DNA of 19,341 nt from Verrucomicrobiales bacterium (GTDB lineage Bacteria; Verrucomicrobiota; Verrucomicrobiia; Verrucomicrobiales; DEV007): positions 1 through 19,341 of the forward strand of contig JALRFZ010000389.1 in NCBI GenBank assembly GCA_023253615.1, in the 5' to 3' direction. This document shows positions 1 through 7,488 of this stretch, in pieces. The position numbers and the translations under genes are program-made. The notes beneath the pieces are model-generated. The model had not been told where the DNA came from and made no database searches. It saw only the letters and a program-made list of their open reading frames with translations. The number at the start of each line of letters is the position of its first letter. Positions within the stretch are counted from its first letter, which is position 1.

Positions 1-587
1 ATGATCCCGGCGATCGCGGTCGGCCCGTTGCGGTCGCAGACCAGGGCCGTACCCGGCACCGGCTCACGCTCGACCCCGTCGAGGGTGACCACCTTCTCGC
101 CTTCCAGCGACTTCCGGAGCGCCTCCATGCCGTAGCGATAACGCGAGGCGGCGGTGTTGGGGGAGATGTCGAGGGTCTTGCCGATCTGGTCGAAGGTCAG
201 CTCACCCCAGATCTTGAGGGTGATCACTTCGCGGAATTTCTCCGGCACTTTTGAAAGGGCCACCTGCAGGGCGCGGCTCGTGTCATCCTCGGGCAGCTCG
301 AACCAGGCGACGAGCTCACCGCGATCGAGGACGGATTCCTCCTCGCGCCGCTTGCGGCGCTCGTTGCTGCGGCCGAGATCGATGGCACAACGGCGGATGT
401 TGGTGTAGGCGAGACTCACGACCTGCTGGTCGGGGGCGCCCTTGTGAACCTTCCACGTACGCACCAATGCGGCCTGGAGGACATCCTCGGCATCCGCCTC
501 GCACCGGGTCTGTTGCCGGGCGAAAAGCATCAGGCGGGCGCCGTTGCGGTCCAGCCAGTCGCGCCATTCCTGTGAGAATCGCTGCAT
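1..587 (-). CDS. ECF-type RNA polymerase sigma factor (partial, 3' end outside window)
   Basis: This frame opens with ATG at 587 and runs 195 codons without a stop to the left edge, so the C-terminus is missing. Residues about 1-75 read as a sigma region 2 (acidic cluster around CEADAEDVLQAALVRTWK, then a basic stretch NERRKRREEE). Residues about 100-155 read as region 4, with a helix-turn-helix around LTFDQIGKTLDISPNTAASRYR. It should direct RNA polymerase to a dedicated set of promoters. After region 4 there is a non-conserved tail of at least 35 residues (around VVTLDGVEREPVPG), which minimal ECF factors lack. No anti-sigma gene is visible inside the window. Upstream on the minus strand lie a TGAAC and, 17 bases on, a CGTC, resembling an ECF-type promoter that would give a nearly leaderless message. 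That promoter is a weak inference. The family call is confident; the target regulon is unknown. Confidence 0.85.
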   Translation of the reverse strand, partial: MQRFSQEWRDWLDRNGARLMLFARQQTRCEADAEDVLQAALVRTWKVHKGAPDQQVVSLAYTNIRRCAIDLGRSNERRKRREEESVLDRGELVAWFELPEDDTSRALQVALSKVPEKFREVITLKIWGELTFDQIGKTLDISPNTAASRYRYGMEALRKSLEGEKVVTLDGVEREPVPGTALVCDRNGPTAIAGI

Positions 588-635
588 TGGGTATAATGAC
601 GCACAAGCCGTGGCGGATGTTCAAAAAAGTTTTCC

Positions 636-667
636 CCCGGGAGGCGGATTTTTGCCCGCCTCCCGGG
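636..667 (-). terminator. Rho-independent-type hairpin after the TPR gene
   Basis: A perfect 12-base-pair GC-rich stem (636-647 pairing with 656-667) encloses an 8-base loop. It starts 8 bases past the stop codon of the minus-strand TPR gene. On the minus strand a run of six T follows, beginning about 7 bases after the stem. The T-run is slightly displaced from the ideal position, but the stem is strong. It separates the TPR gene from the downstream sigma-factor gene, which therefore probably has its own promoter. Confidence 0.65.
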
Positions 668-674
668 TGGCGGA

Positions 675-2999
675 TCATTCCCGGTGGAAGGTGAGACCGG
701 GATCGCCTTCGGGGCTGCCGGCGAGGAGGAAGTGGAGGGTGCCGTCCTCGTTCAGGACGATGTCGCCGACCATCTGCACGTCGGTGGATTCGAGGACGAG
801 GAGTCCGTCTTCGTCGAGCGACCAATCCCCGGCGAGGACATCCCCGGTGGCACCCTCGTAGTTCCACGTGAAAGTGCCGATCGCGGTGAGCGACAAGGTG
901 ATGGTCTTGTCGTCGGCCGACTTGGTCTTCCAGATGCCGTGGAGGGACTCGGCGGCGATGGGGGTTTTGTCAGGCTCCATCGCCACGGGTGCATCCCCGG
1001 TTTCAAGGGCGGGCTCGGGCGCGTCCTCAGGCGCGGAATCGGCGAGGAGGGATTTGAGCTGGCTCGAGACGGTGTCGCGCGGCTGCAGGGTCGAGACCTG
1101 GTCGAACATCGCGTAGGCTTCTTCCAGATTCTCCCCGACCATGTAGTGGTAGCCGAGCAGGAAGTGCGGCTCGGGCGCGTCGGGATGGGCGACGACGTAT
1201 TCCTCGAGTTTGCGGAACTGCGCGGTGTAGGCGTCCGGGTTGTCGTAGAAGCCGATCATCGTTTCCCAATCCCAGCCGGGGCCGGAGGCCAGCACGGAAT
1301 GGAGCACCCCTGCCGCATCGCCGTAACGGCCGAGCGCGAAGAGCACCAAGGATCGGAACTCGTGCAACACGGGATCGCCGGGCGTGTGGGAGATCGCTTC
1401 ATCGACGGCACTGGAGGCGGAGACATAGTCGCCGACCCGGAAGGCGTCGCGCGCCCGGTCCATCGCCGCCGAGGCTTTTTCCGCCGCGGTCTCGGCGAGC
1501 TCTTCGGTGGCCGGCTCGGCGTTGGAGGCGACCACGGTGATGGGCTCGGCGTAGCGGATGATCGTCGTCGAGGTGTGTACCGGCGGCGCGACGTAGGGAT
1601 TGTAGTAGGAGTAATAGCCCGTGTCATAGGCGAGGCGGCCGAGCGTCCAGCTCGCGAGTCCCCAGGGAACGAAGGTCGCGGGAGTGCGGTAGTAGGTGGT
1701 GTAACCCGGAGGATAATAGAGCGCGGGGCGGCGGTAGTAGGCGTAGCGGCTCGTCCAGCCACGGTTCCACCCGTAGTTCCAGCAGCCGTTGTGCCACGAG
1801 TAGTGGTAGCGGGCGCCCCACCAGGGACGATAGCCCCAGACGCTGGGACGGTAGGCGTAGTTCACCGAATGGTAGAAGGTGGGGCTCACGTAGTGCGAAC
1901 GGTAGGGCGCGTAGGAGGCATGACGCCACACGCCGTAACCGCCGCCTCCGGCCGAGCCGCCGCCATGGTAATGGACCGGGCCGCGAGCCGCGCCCGCGGA
2001 GCCGCCTCCGGCTCCGCCACGGGGGTAATGATAGGCGGTGTTCCGGCTCGCCAGGGTGGTGATGCGGGCGGGACGTGCGGCCACTTGGCCGCCGCCGCCC
2101 TGACCACCCGCCGAACCACCGCGATTGGCGGTGATGCGGTTGTCAGCGACCGCCCCGGCTCCCCCGCGGGGACCTGCCGGAATGGCGCCGGCGATCGCGG
2201 GACGCGATCCGCGTACGTTGCGATTGTTCGACGGGTTGCGGTTGTCGCCGCCACCGCCGCCACGGTTGCCGCCGCCGTCTGGCTTCTTCACGATCTGCTG
2301 CGCCGGTCTCGGGGCCGGTTTGGCGGACGGTTTGGCCACCGGCTTCGGTGCGGGACGGGAAACCGGGGGCTGCACCGAGCCGCGCGGGCTGATGGACGAA
2401 CCACGCGTCGAGGTGATGGATGGCGCCGGTTTCGCGGCCGGCTTGGGAGACGGCTTGGAGGAAGGCCGCGAGGCATTCTGATTCGGCTTCGGAGCCGGTT
2501 TCGCGACCGGTTTGGGAGCGCTCACAGCGCCGCGGGAAGCGATCGACGGAGCGGGTTTGGAAGGCGTGGGTTTGGAGGCACCCGGACGCTGCTGGGGCCG
2601 CGGAGCCGTGGCCTGGCGCTGGTTGCCGCCTTGGTTGCCGCGCGAGGCCTGTTGGGAGGAACCGCCCGAACGGTTCGGCGAAGGGGAGCGCTGGCTGACC
2701 ACCGGACTCTTCACGACCGGCCGTGGCGCGGAAGGACGCGGAGCCGACACCCGCGGTGCGCTGGAGCGCGAGACCGTACCGCCGCCGCCGCCGCCGCCGC
2801 GGTTTTGCTGCTGGCCTTGGCCGCCGCGTCCCGCGAAAGCATCCATCGGCACGGGACCGGAGGCTACGAGCATCAGGGCCGCCGCGATGGCGGCGAGCCG
2901 GGGAGGGTGTTTTTTCAAGTTTCGCAAGGATGAGTGGTGGAGAGAGAATCCCTGTAAAAGGGTTTTCACCAGGTGAGACGAACGTGACGGAACCGGCAT
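675..2999 (-). CDS. Large secreted low-complexity and TPR protein, function unknown
   Basis: The protein is about 774 residues and modular. A Sec-type signal (core around RLAAIAAALMLVASG, cleavage near DAFA-G) is followed by a Gly/Gln patch and about 220 residues rich in Pro/Ala/Lys/Ser with PAPKPVAKPA-like repeats. Next come a Gly-rich linker and about 130 residues very rich in Tyr/Trp/His/Arg. Residues about 500-660 are TPR-like helical repeats (ARDAFRVGDYVSASSAVDEA; PHFLLGYHYMVGENLEEAYA). A C-terminal beta-rich domain begins LHGIWKTKSADDKTITLSL and alternates Thr/Trp/Asp strands. It is probably cell-envelope associated or secreted. The start is uncertain: ATG at 2999 was chosen, but GTG 3020, GTG 2969 and TTG 2918 are in frame, and TTG 2918 would give the neatest signal peptide. 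The mature protein is the same in every case. It is divergent from ribD and is followed by a strong hairpin. No enzymatic motif was recognised. Confidence 0.8.
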   Translation of the reverse strand: MPVPSRSSHLVKTLLQGFSLHHSSLRNLKKHPPRLAAIAAALMLVASGPVPMDAFAGRGGQGQQQNRGGGGGGGTVSRSSAPRVSAPRPSAPRPVVKSPVVSQRSPSPNRSGGSSQQASRGNQGGNQRQATAPRPQQRPGASKPTPSKPAPSIASRGAVSAPKPVAKPAPKPNQNASRPSSKPSPKPAAKPAPSITSTRGSSISPRGSVQPPVSRPAPKPVAKPSAKPAPRPAQQIVKKPDGGGNRGGGGGDNRNPSNNRNVRGSRPAIAGAIPAGPRGGAGAVADNRITANRGGSAGGQGGGGQVAARPARITTLASRNTAYHYPRGGAGGGSAGAARGPVHYHGGGSAGGGGYGVWRHASYAPYRSHYVSPTFYHSVNYAYRPSVWGYRPWWGARYHYSWHNGCWNYGWNRGWTSRYAYYRRPALYYPPGYTTYYRTPATFVPWGLASWTLGRLAYDTGYYSYYNPYVAPPVHTSTTIIRYAEPITVVASNAEPATEELAETAAEKASAAMDRARDAFRVGDYVSASSAVDEAISHTPGDPVLHEFRSLVLFALGRYGDAAGVLHSVLASGPGWDWETMIGFYDNPDAYTAQFRKLEEYVVAHPDAPEPHFLLGYHYMVGENLEEAYAMFDQVSTLQPRDTVSSQLKSLLADSAPEDAPEPALETGDAPVAMEPDKTPIAAESLHGIWKTKSADDKTITLSLTAIGTFTWNYEGATGDVLAGDWSLDEDGLLVLESTDVQMVGDIVLNEDGTLHFLLAGSPEGDPGLTFHRE

Positions 3000-3112
3000 G
3001 CAAAAAACTTTCCAAATCACCTACCGACCGCCCTGCCATGCGACCCTGTTGGATGCCGGACCTGACAGGGTTCACTCGCCAAAAGGCCGCGTCGGGGTTA
3101 GGATTCCGACCC

Positions 3113-4144
3113 ATGTCCGATCCGACCTCCGCCGACGAGCACCACATGCGCGAAGCCCTCGCCGCCGGGGCGAAGGGCCTCGGCACGACGAGTCCGAATC
3201 CCCCGGTCGGCGCGGTGGTGGTGCGCGACGGCGAAGTGATCGGCCACGGCTGGCACGAACGGGCGGGCGAAGCCCACGCGGAGCGGCGCGCCCTCGCCGA
3301 CGTCGTCGCGCGTCATGGAGCAGGAGCGGCGCGCGGCGCGACGCTCTACGTGACGCTCGAGCCCTGCTCGACCCACGGGCGCACTCCGCCCTGCACCGAC
3401 GCAATCCTCGAAGCGGGCCTTTCCCGGGTCGTCGTCTCGGCGACCGATCCGAACCCCGCCCACGCCGGAGCGGGGCTCGATCTCCTACGTGCTGCCGGCG
3501 TCGAGGTATCGACCGGCGTCCTCGAAAAGGAGGGCCGCGATCTGATCCGCTTTTTCGCCCGCCACATCACGACCGGGCGTCCCTGGGTGATCGCGAAGAC
3601 GGCGGCGACGCTCGACGGCCGCACCACCCTGCCAGAGGGCATGGGCCAATGGATCTCGAACGAGGCCTCGCGCGAGGATGTGCAATCGTGGCGACGCCAG
3701 TGTGATGCCATTCTTGTCGGAGGCGAGACCTTCCGGCGCGACAACCCCGCCCTGACCCTGCGAGGCCAATGGGCCGAAGGTCGGCCCCAACCTTGGCGCG
3801 TTGTGCTCAGCGCCAGCGGCGACCTACCCGCGACGCATCGCCTGTTCACCGATGAGCACCGCGACCGCACGATCGTCCATACGGGTCTGACCTTCGCCGA
3901 ATCCCTCGATCGACTCGGCGCGCTCGGCGTCTGCGCGGTGATGTTGGAATCGGGTGGCCGTCTCCTCGCCCAGGCCCTCGAAGAAGGACTCGTCGATGAG
4001 GTCATCCTCTACTTCGCCCCGCTCCTCGGCGGTGGAAAGAGCCGGCTCTTTCCGCTCGATGGCCTCGTCGCACGGATCGAGGATCCCGAATACCTCGCGA
4101 TCGGCGACAACCTGCGGGTGCGCGGGCGCATCGCGAAACCCTAA
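3113..4144 (+). CDS. ribD: Bifunctional riboflavin deaminase/reductase RibD
   Basis: RibD catalyses two successive steps of riboflavin synthesis in the cytoplasm: deamination of diaminohydroxyphosphoribosylaminopyrimidine, then NADPH-dependent reduction of the ribosyl side chain. The N-terminal deaminase domain carries the zinc/catalytic motifs H55-A-E57 and PCSTHGRTPPC (C85, C94). The C-terminal reductase domain starts near residue 145 (RPWVIAKTAATLDGRTTL) and ends with the conserved VMLESGGRLLAQALEEGLVDEV and a GGG segment. The 343 residues fit the family length of about 360. The ATG at 3113 is preferred because family homology begins just after it; the frame itself is open further upstream over the TPR gene. 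No FMN riboswitch is seen in the 92-base leader, and no other rib gene lies nearby, so the gene appears isolated. Its stop overlaps the stop of the convergent NAD kinase-like gene by 4 bases. Confidence 0.95.
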   Translation: MSDPTSADEHHMREALAAGAKGLGTTSPNPPVGAVVVRDGEVIGHGWHERAGEAHAERRALADVVARHGAGAARGATLYVTLEPCSTHGRTPPCTDAILEAGLSRVVVSATDPNPAHAGAGLDLLRAAGVEVSTGVLEKEGRDLIRFFARHITTGRPWVIAKTAATLDGRTTLPEGMGQWISNEASREDVQSWRRQCDAILVGGETFRRDNPALTLRGQWAEGRPQPWRVVLSASGDLPATHRLFTDEHRDRTIVHTGLTFAESLDRLGALGVCAVMLESGGRLLAQALEEGLVDEVILYFAPLLGGGKSRLFPLDGLVARIEDPEYLAIGDNLRVRGRIAKP

Positions 4145-5082
4145 CGAACCACCAAAACGCCCTTCGCCGGGGCGATCGTGATGACGGCCTCGGAGCCGGA
4201 GTTGAACTCGAGAAAGTCCGACTCGATCCCGTCGCTGAAGAGCACGCCGCTCTCGGCCATGAGCGAGCGGATCTTCAGCGGCCGCGCGCGCGTCACCTCG
4301 CCGAAGACGAGCTCACATTGCGTCTGCCGGCTCGGGAAAGGCTCGCGCACCGTGAAATAGAGCGACTCCGCATCCCACGGCAGGGTGATGGGCTGCGGCG
4401 TGCGGCCGCCGTGTCCGGTGAGCGAGGCGATCGCGGCCGCTCCGTGGACGAGACTTTTCAGCCACCCGGTCGAGCCGAGTCCGGTCGAGACGATCACCCC
4501 GCTGGAGGAATGCTGCTCGCGCACCCCACCGCTCTCGATGAAATACCGTGCCGAGGTGTGGGTGCGCTGGCCGATGAAAAAGTCGTTCACGGCGAGGATT
4601 TCCTGTCCGTCGTTGAGCGTGGCGCGGGCCATCGTCACGGCACGGGAGGCGTAGCGACCCGCCAGCACTTCGCCGACGACTTCGCCGACCTCTTCGACCT
4701 TGAAGGGCAGCAGCACGCCATCCCAGCGCCCCGGATCGGGATTCACGCCGAGGAGCGGTTGGCCGCCGGTGAGGTATTTCAAGGTGTTCGCGACGAGGCC
4801 GTCCTGACCGATCGCGACGACGACATCCTCGGGTCCGAAAACGTAGTTGGGCAGGTAGATGCGGTCGAGCAACTGCACACGGCCCCAGGGCTGCAGCGCC
4901 GACTCCAGTCGGGCGATCGACTCCTTGTAAACGCGGTCTTCGGCGAGGTAGTCGGCCACCTTGCCACCGCGGTGCTCGATGAAATAGGAGACCTGATCGA
5001 CGGAATTGAATCGTTTGCGCAGCCCGTCGATGCGCGTCTCGCGCGTGAGGACGATGATCTTTCGCTCGGTGCGCCTTTTCAC
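4141..5082 (-). CDS. Divergent NAD(+)/NADH kinase-like protein
   Basis: The 313-residue protein has the two-domain layout of the NAD kinase/diacylglycerol kinase superfamily. The nucleotide-binding loop normally written GGDG is G92-Q-D-G95 here (VVVAIGQDGLVANT). It is followed by the GVN element in LLGVNPDPG, an N-D pair at 166-167 where the family has N-E, and TGLGSTGW (200-207) in place of TPTGSTAY. The fold and Asp94 are retained, but several substrate-contacting positions differ, so phosphorylation of NAD is likely but not assured, and a different substrate is possible. The gene begins 12 bases after the SPFH gene on the same strand, so the two probably form an operon. It ends convergently on ribD with a 4-base overlap of stop codons (TAG here, TAA in ribD). 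The superfamily call is strong; the exact reaction is inferred. Confidence 0.8.
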   Translation of the reverse strand: MKRRTERKIIVLTRETRIDGLRKRFNSVDQVSYFIEHRGGKVADYLAEDRVYKESIARLESALQPWGRVQLLDRIYLPNYVFGPEDVVVAIGQDGLVANTLKYLTGGQPLLGVNPDPGRWDGVLLPFKVEEVGEVVGEVLAGRYASRAVTMARATLNDGQEILAVNDFFIGQRTHTSARYFIESGGVREQHSSSGVIVSTGLGSTGWLKSLVHGAAAIASLTGHGGRTPQPITLPWDAESLYFTVREPFPSRQTQCELVFGEVTRARPLKIRSLMAESGVLFSDGIESDFLEFNSGSEAVITIAPAKGVLVVR

Positions 5083-5094
5083 AGCGGCGTCCGG

Positions 5095-6054
5095 TTATTT
5101 GCCCTTGAGCAGCTCGTGGAGGAGCTCGGGCGAGAGGTTGATCTCGCCGATCTTCTCGGCATTGGCCGCGAATTCCGTCATCGCTGCGGCGACGAGGGCA
5201 TCGGGCTTCATGCGGGCCTGGGCGAGCACCTGGACCAGCTTCGGATCGGATCCCGCGAGGGCCTTCACCACCGCCTCCAGCGCATAAGCCCGCGCGTCGG
5301 CGGAGGTGCGTGCGTTCGCCGCCTCCAGCTCGACGAGGGCACGCCGGCTTTCCTCCTGTCCGATGCGGTGGGTCGTGTCGGCCTTCTCGATCTGGTGGCG
5401 CTTCTCCTGCACCGCCTGCTCGGTGCGCAGTTCGTTTTCCTTGATGGAACGCTCGTGCTCGACCGAGGCGTTGCGACGGGTGAAAATCGCGTCATCCGCC
5501 TCCTTGAGGAGCTGCTCGCGCGTCCCCGCCTCGAGGGCCCGGGCGGTGTCGGGAGTCGGTTTGATCGCGAGAATGGAGAGACCGAGGATCTCGAGACCGA
5601 GCGAGAGCACCTCGGGATGCGACTTCAACTCGTCGCGGATTTCCCCCACGAGCCGCTCGCCCGCCGTCATCGCATCGCGCAGCGAGAGATTCTGCACCCG
5701 TGCCTTGGCGAGCACGTTCACCGCGGTCACGACCCGCTGCTGGATCTTCTCCGGATCCTGCGAGACGTAGCGGTCGCCGCGGGCATCGAGCGTGTGGTTG
5801 AGCAAAGCCGCGGCCTTCTTCGGATCGGAGATGCGGTAGGTCACCTGTCCCTGGATCGTCACCTGCTGGTAATCCAGCGTCGTTTCCTCGAAGATGTAAT
5901 GTGCCTCCGAACTGCCCAGCGGCACCGCCACGAGCGTCGTCGATGGAGCAAAATACCAGAAGGCCAGGCCCGGCCCCTCGCGCCGCAGCTCGCCCCCCTT
6001 GTAGACCATGACATGACGGGTGGGATCGAATTTGATATAGCGGAATCCAAACAT
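5095..6054 (-). CDS. SPFH/band 7 domain protein
   Basis: The 319-residue protein has an SPFH/prohibitin-like domain at about residues 15-180 (GPGLAFWYFAPSTTLVAVPL; VTIQGQVTYRISDPKK; later LSLGLEILGLSILAIKPTPD). A charged helical region at about 190-280, rich in Glu/Arg/Gln (RRNASVEHERSIKENELR), probably forms a coiled coil. Relatives form membrane-bound oligomeric scaffolds. This one has no clear N-terminal membrane helix, so it may attach peripherally through hydrophobic patches. The start at 6054 is set by a strong Shine-Dalgarno (AGGAGG about 6 bases upstream), rejecting the ATG-less extension to 6129. The NAD kinase-like gene starts 12 bases after its stop, suggesting co-expression and a shared role. 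What that role is cannot be read from the sequence. Confidence 0.85.
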   Translation of the reverse strand: MFGFRYIKFDPTRHVMVYKGGELRREGPGLAFWYFAPSTTLVAVPLGSSEAHYIFEETTLDYQQVTIQGQVTYRISDPKKAAALLNHTLDARGDRYVSQDPEKIQQRVVTAVNVLAKARVQNLSLRDAMTAGERLVGEIRDELKSHPEVLSLGLEILGLSILAIKPTPDTARALEAGTREQLLKEADDAIFTRRNASVEHERSIKENELRTEQAVQEKRHQIEKADTTHRIGQEESRRALVELEAANARTSADARAYALEAVVKALAGSDPKLVQVLAQARMKPDALVAAAMTEFAANAEKIGEINLSPELLHELLKGK

Positions 6055-6188
6055 GCGGTGCCTCCTTCGGCGATCTTGATACCGGAAAAGCCGTCGCGGA
6101 TCAAGCCACGAGAATGAAAGAAGCGTCACCGGATCGCCGGTGATCCCTCTTGACCGACCGCCGGATTCCCCCGATCCAGTAGGCGTCG

Positions 6189-7403
6189 ATGCGCCCGATC
6201 ATGAAGTCTCCGCTCTTTTCCGCCCTCTGGCTCTCCGCCACTCTCCCCCTCCTCAACGCCCAGGAAACCCCCGGCACCTCGCTCGCCACGATCAACGACG
6301 CCGCCGCCTTCCTCGCCGGAGAAGAACTGCCGAACCAGACCGATCACCCGCTCACCCGGACCGCGGCCTGGAAGAGCCACGTGAGCCAGTTCGGATCCGC
6401 CTTCACCAGCCACCAGGAGCGCGTCCTCTTCCCCATGTCGGAGTGGTCCGCCACCGAAGTCGTGCCGGCCCAGCCTCCGGGAGCGGTGGTGCGATATATG
6501 TTCAGCGGTCCCGACATCCTCCATGCCATCCACATGTTCCCGACCGCCGGCACCTTCATCCTATGCGGTCTCGAGCCCGTCGGCCAGGCTCCCGACATCA
6601 CCGCGCTGAACGAAGGCAACGTCGCCACCGCCCTCGGTGAAGTGCGCAATTCCCTGGGCGAAATCATCCAGCTCAGCTTCTTCCGGACGAAGGACATGAA
6701 GGACGACCTCCAGTTCGCCACCTTCCAGGGCACCACCCCGATCATGATGATCTTCCTCGCGAAGTCGGGCCAGTATGTGAAGGAGCTCGAATTCCTCAAG
6801 CTGCAGAAGGATGGCACCCTCGCGAGCCAGGGCTTCGATCACCGGGGCGCGAACGCCGTGCGCATGGTCGTATCCCCGCGCCGTCTCAACCAGCCCAAGA
6901 CGATCTACTATTTCTCGAGCGATCTTTCCAACGGCGGTTTCGACACGACCGGCTTCGGCACCTGGATCACGCGGCAGCCCAAGGGCAGCGCCTACCTCAA
7001 GGCCGCGTCCTTCCTCATGCACAACGACTGGTTCTCGAAGGTGCGCGATCATCTCCTCACCCACAGCCAGCAGATCATCCAGGACGACTCCGGCATCCCT
7101 TACCGCCGCTTCGATCCCGCGGTGTGGAATGCGACCCTCTACGGCGTCTACACCGGACCGATCGATCTCTTCAAGGATTCGTTCCAAGCCGACCTTGTGA
7201 AAGCCTATCAAACCGACAAAAAGCCGCTCAACTTCGGTACCGGCTACAAGTGGCGGAAGGGCGAGTCGAATCTGATGCGCTTTGTGTTGAAGGATCTGCC
7301 GGCGGCGGAGGCACCCGCGGGAACTGCTCCCGCGGAGGCTCCGGCCGTGCCGGCTCCAGCACCTGCGGAAACGCCTGCGGAGGCTCCACCGGCGGCGCAG
7401 TAA
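6189..7403 (+). CDS. Secreted protein of unknown function with Ala/Pro/Glu-rich tail
   Basis: The 404-residue protein begins with a Sec signal (KSPLFSALWLSATLPLLNA, cleavage before Q-E-T). A mixed alpha/beta body of about 330 residues follows, with several aromatic stretches (VVRYMFSGPDILHAIHMFP; KTIYYFSSDLSNGGFDTTGF). The last 45 residues are a low-complexity repeat of PAEAPA/PAPAPAET units, probably a flexible linker or wall-spanning tail. I do not recognise the family, and no catalytic motif stands out. Only one Cys lies in the mature body (FILCGLEP), so it is not disulfide-stabilised by itself. ATG 6189 is used, with AGGCG very close upstream; ATG 6201 is equally plausible and gives the same mature protein. 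The gene is divergent from the SPFH gene (134 bases between starts) and convergent with the NAD operon. It appears monocistronic. Confidence 0.7.
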   Translation: MRPIMKSPLFSALWLSATLPLLNAQETPGTSLATINDAAAFLAGEELPNQTDHPLTRTAAWKSHVSQFGSAFTSHQERVLFPMSEWSATEVVPAQPPGAVVRYMFSGPDILHAIHMFPTAGTFILCGLEPVGQAPDITALNEGNVATALGEVRNSLGEIIQLSFFRTKDMKDDLQFATFQGTTPIMMIFLAKSGQYVKELEFLKLQKDGTLASQGFDHRGANAVRMVVSPRRLNQPKTIYYFSSDLSNGGFDTTGFGTWITRQPKGSAYLKAASFLMHNDWFSKVRDHLLTHSQQIIQDDSGIPYRRFDPAVWNATLYGVYTGPIDLFKDSFQADLVKAYQTDKKPLNFGTGYKWRKGESNLMRFVLKDLPAAEAPAGTAPAEAPAVPAPAPAETPAEAPPAAQ

Positions 7404-7488
7404 TAAAACTTGGTTCGCGATGGGATGACTTGTCGTGAAGGGCAGCGCTCGTTTGGATCCAGAGACTGGGGTGATGGGGAACGGTCCC

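Noticed and set aside
684..2933. Open frame of 749 codons on the plus strand opposite the TPR gene
   Set aside because: It is an antisense shadow of a GC-rich, repeat-rich coding region. Its translation is Gly/Arg/Val-rich without a domain, whereas the minus frame has a signal peptide, TPRs and a following terminator.
3021..3112. FMN riboswitch or structured leader before ribD
   Set aside because: The leader is only 92 bases and lacks the conserved FMN-element blocks. A single 7-8 base stem (about 3042-3049 with 3065-3072, 15-base loop) is too weak to call a regulator.
4318..6117. Open frame of 599 codons on the plus strand opposite the NAD kinase-like and SPFH genes
   Set aside because: It spans two recognisable minus-strand genes and the gap between them. 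Its product shows no known domain and is rich in Arg/His/Leu, typical of antisense frames.
7404..7488. Terminator between the secreted protein gene and nadR
   Set aside because: Only a 4-base stem (GGGA/TCCC) was found just after nadR, with no T-run; nothing convincing for either direction.
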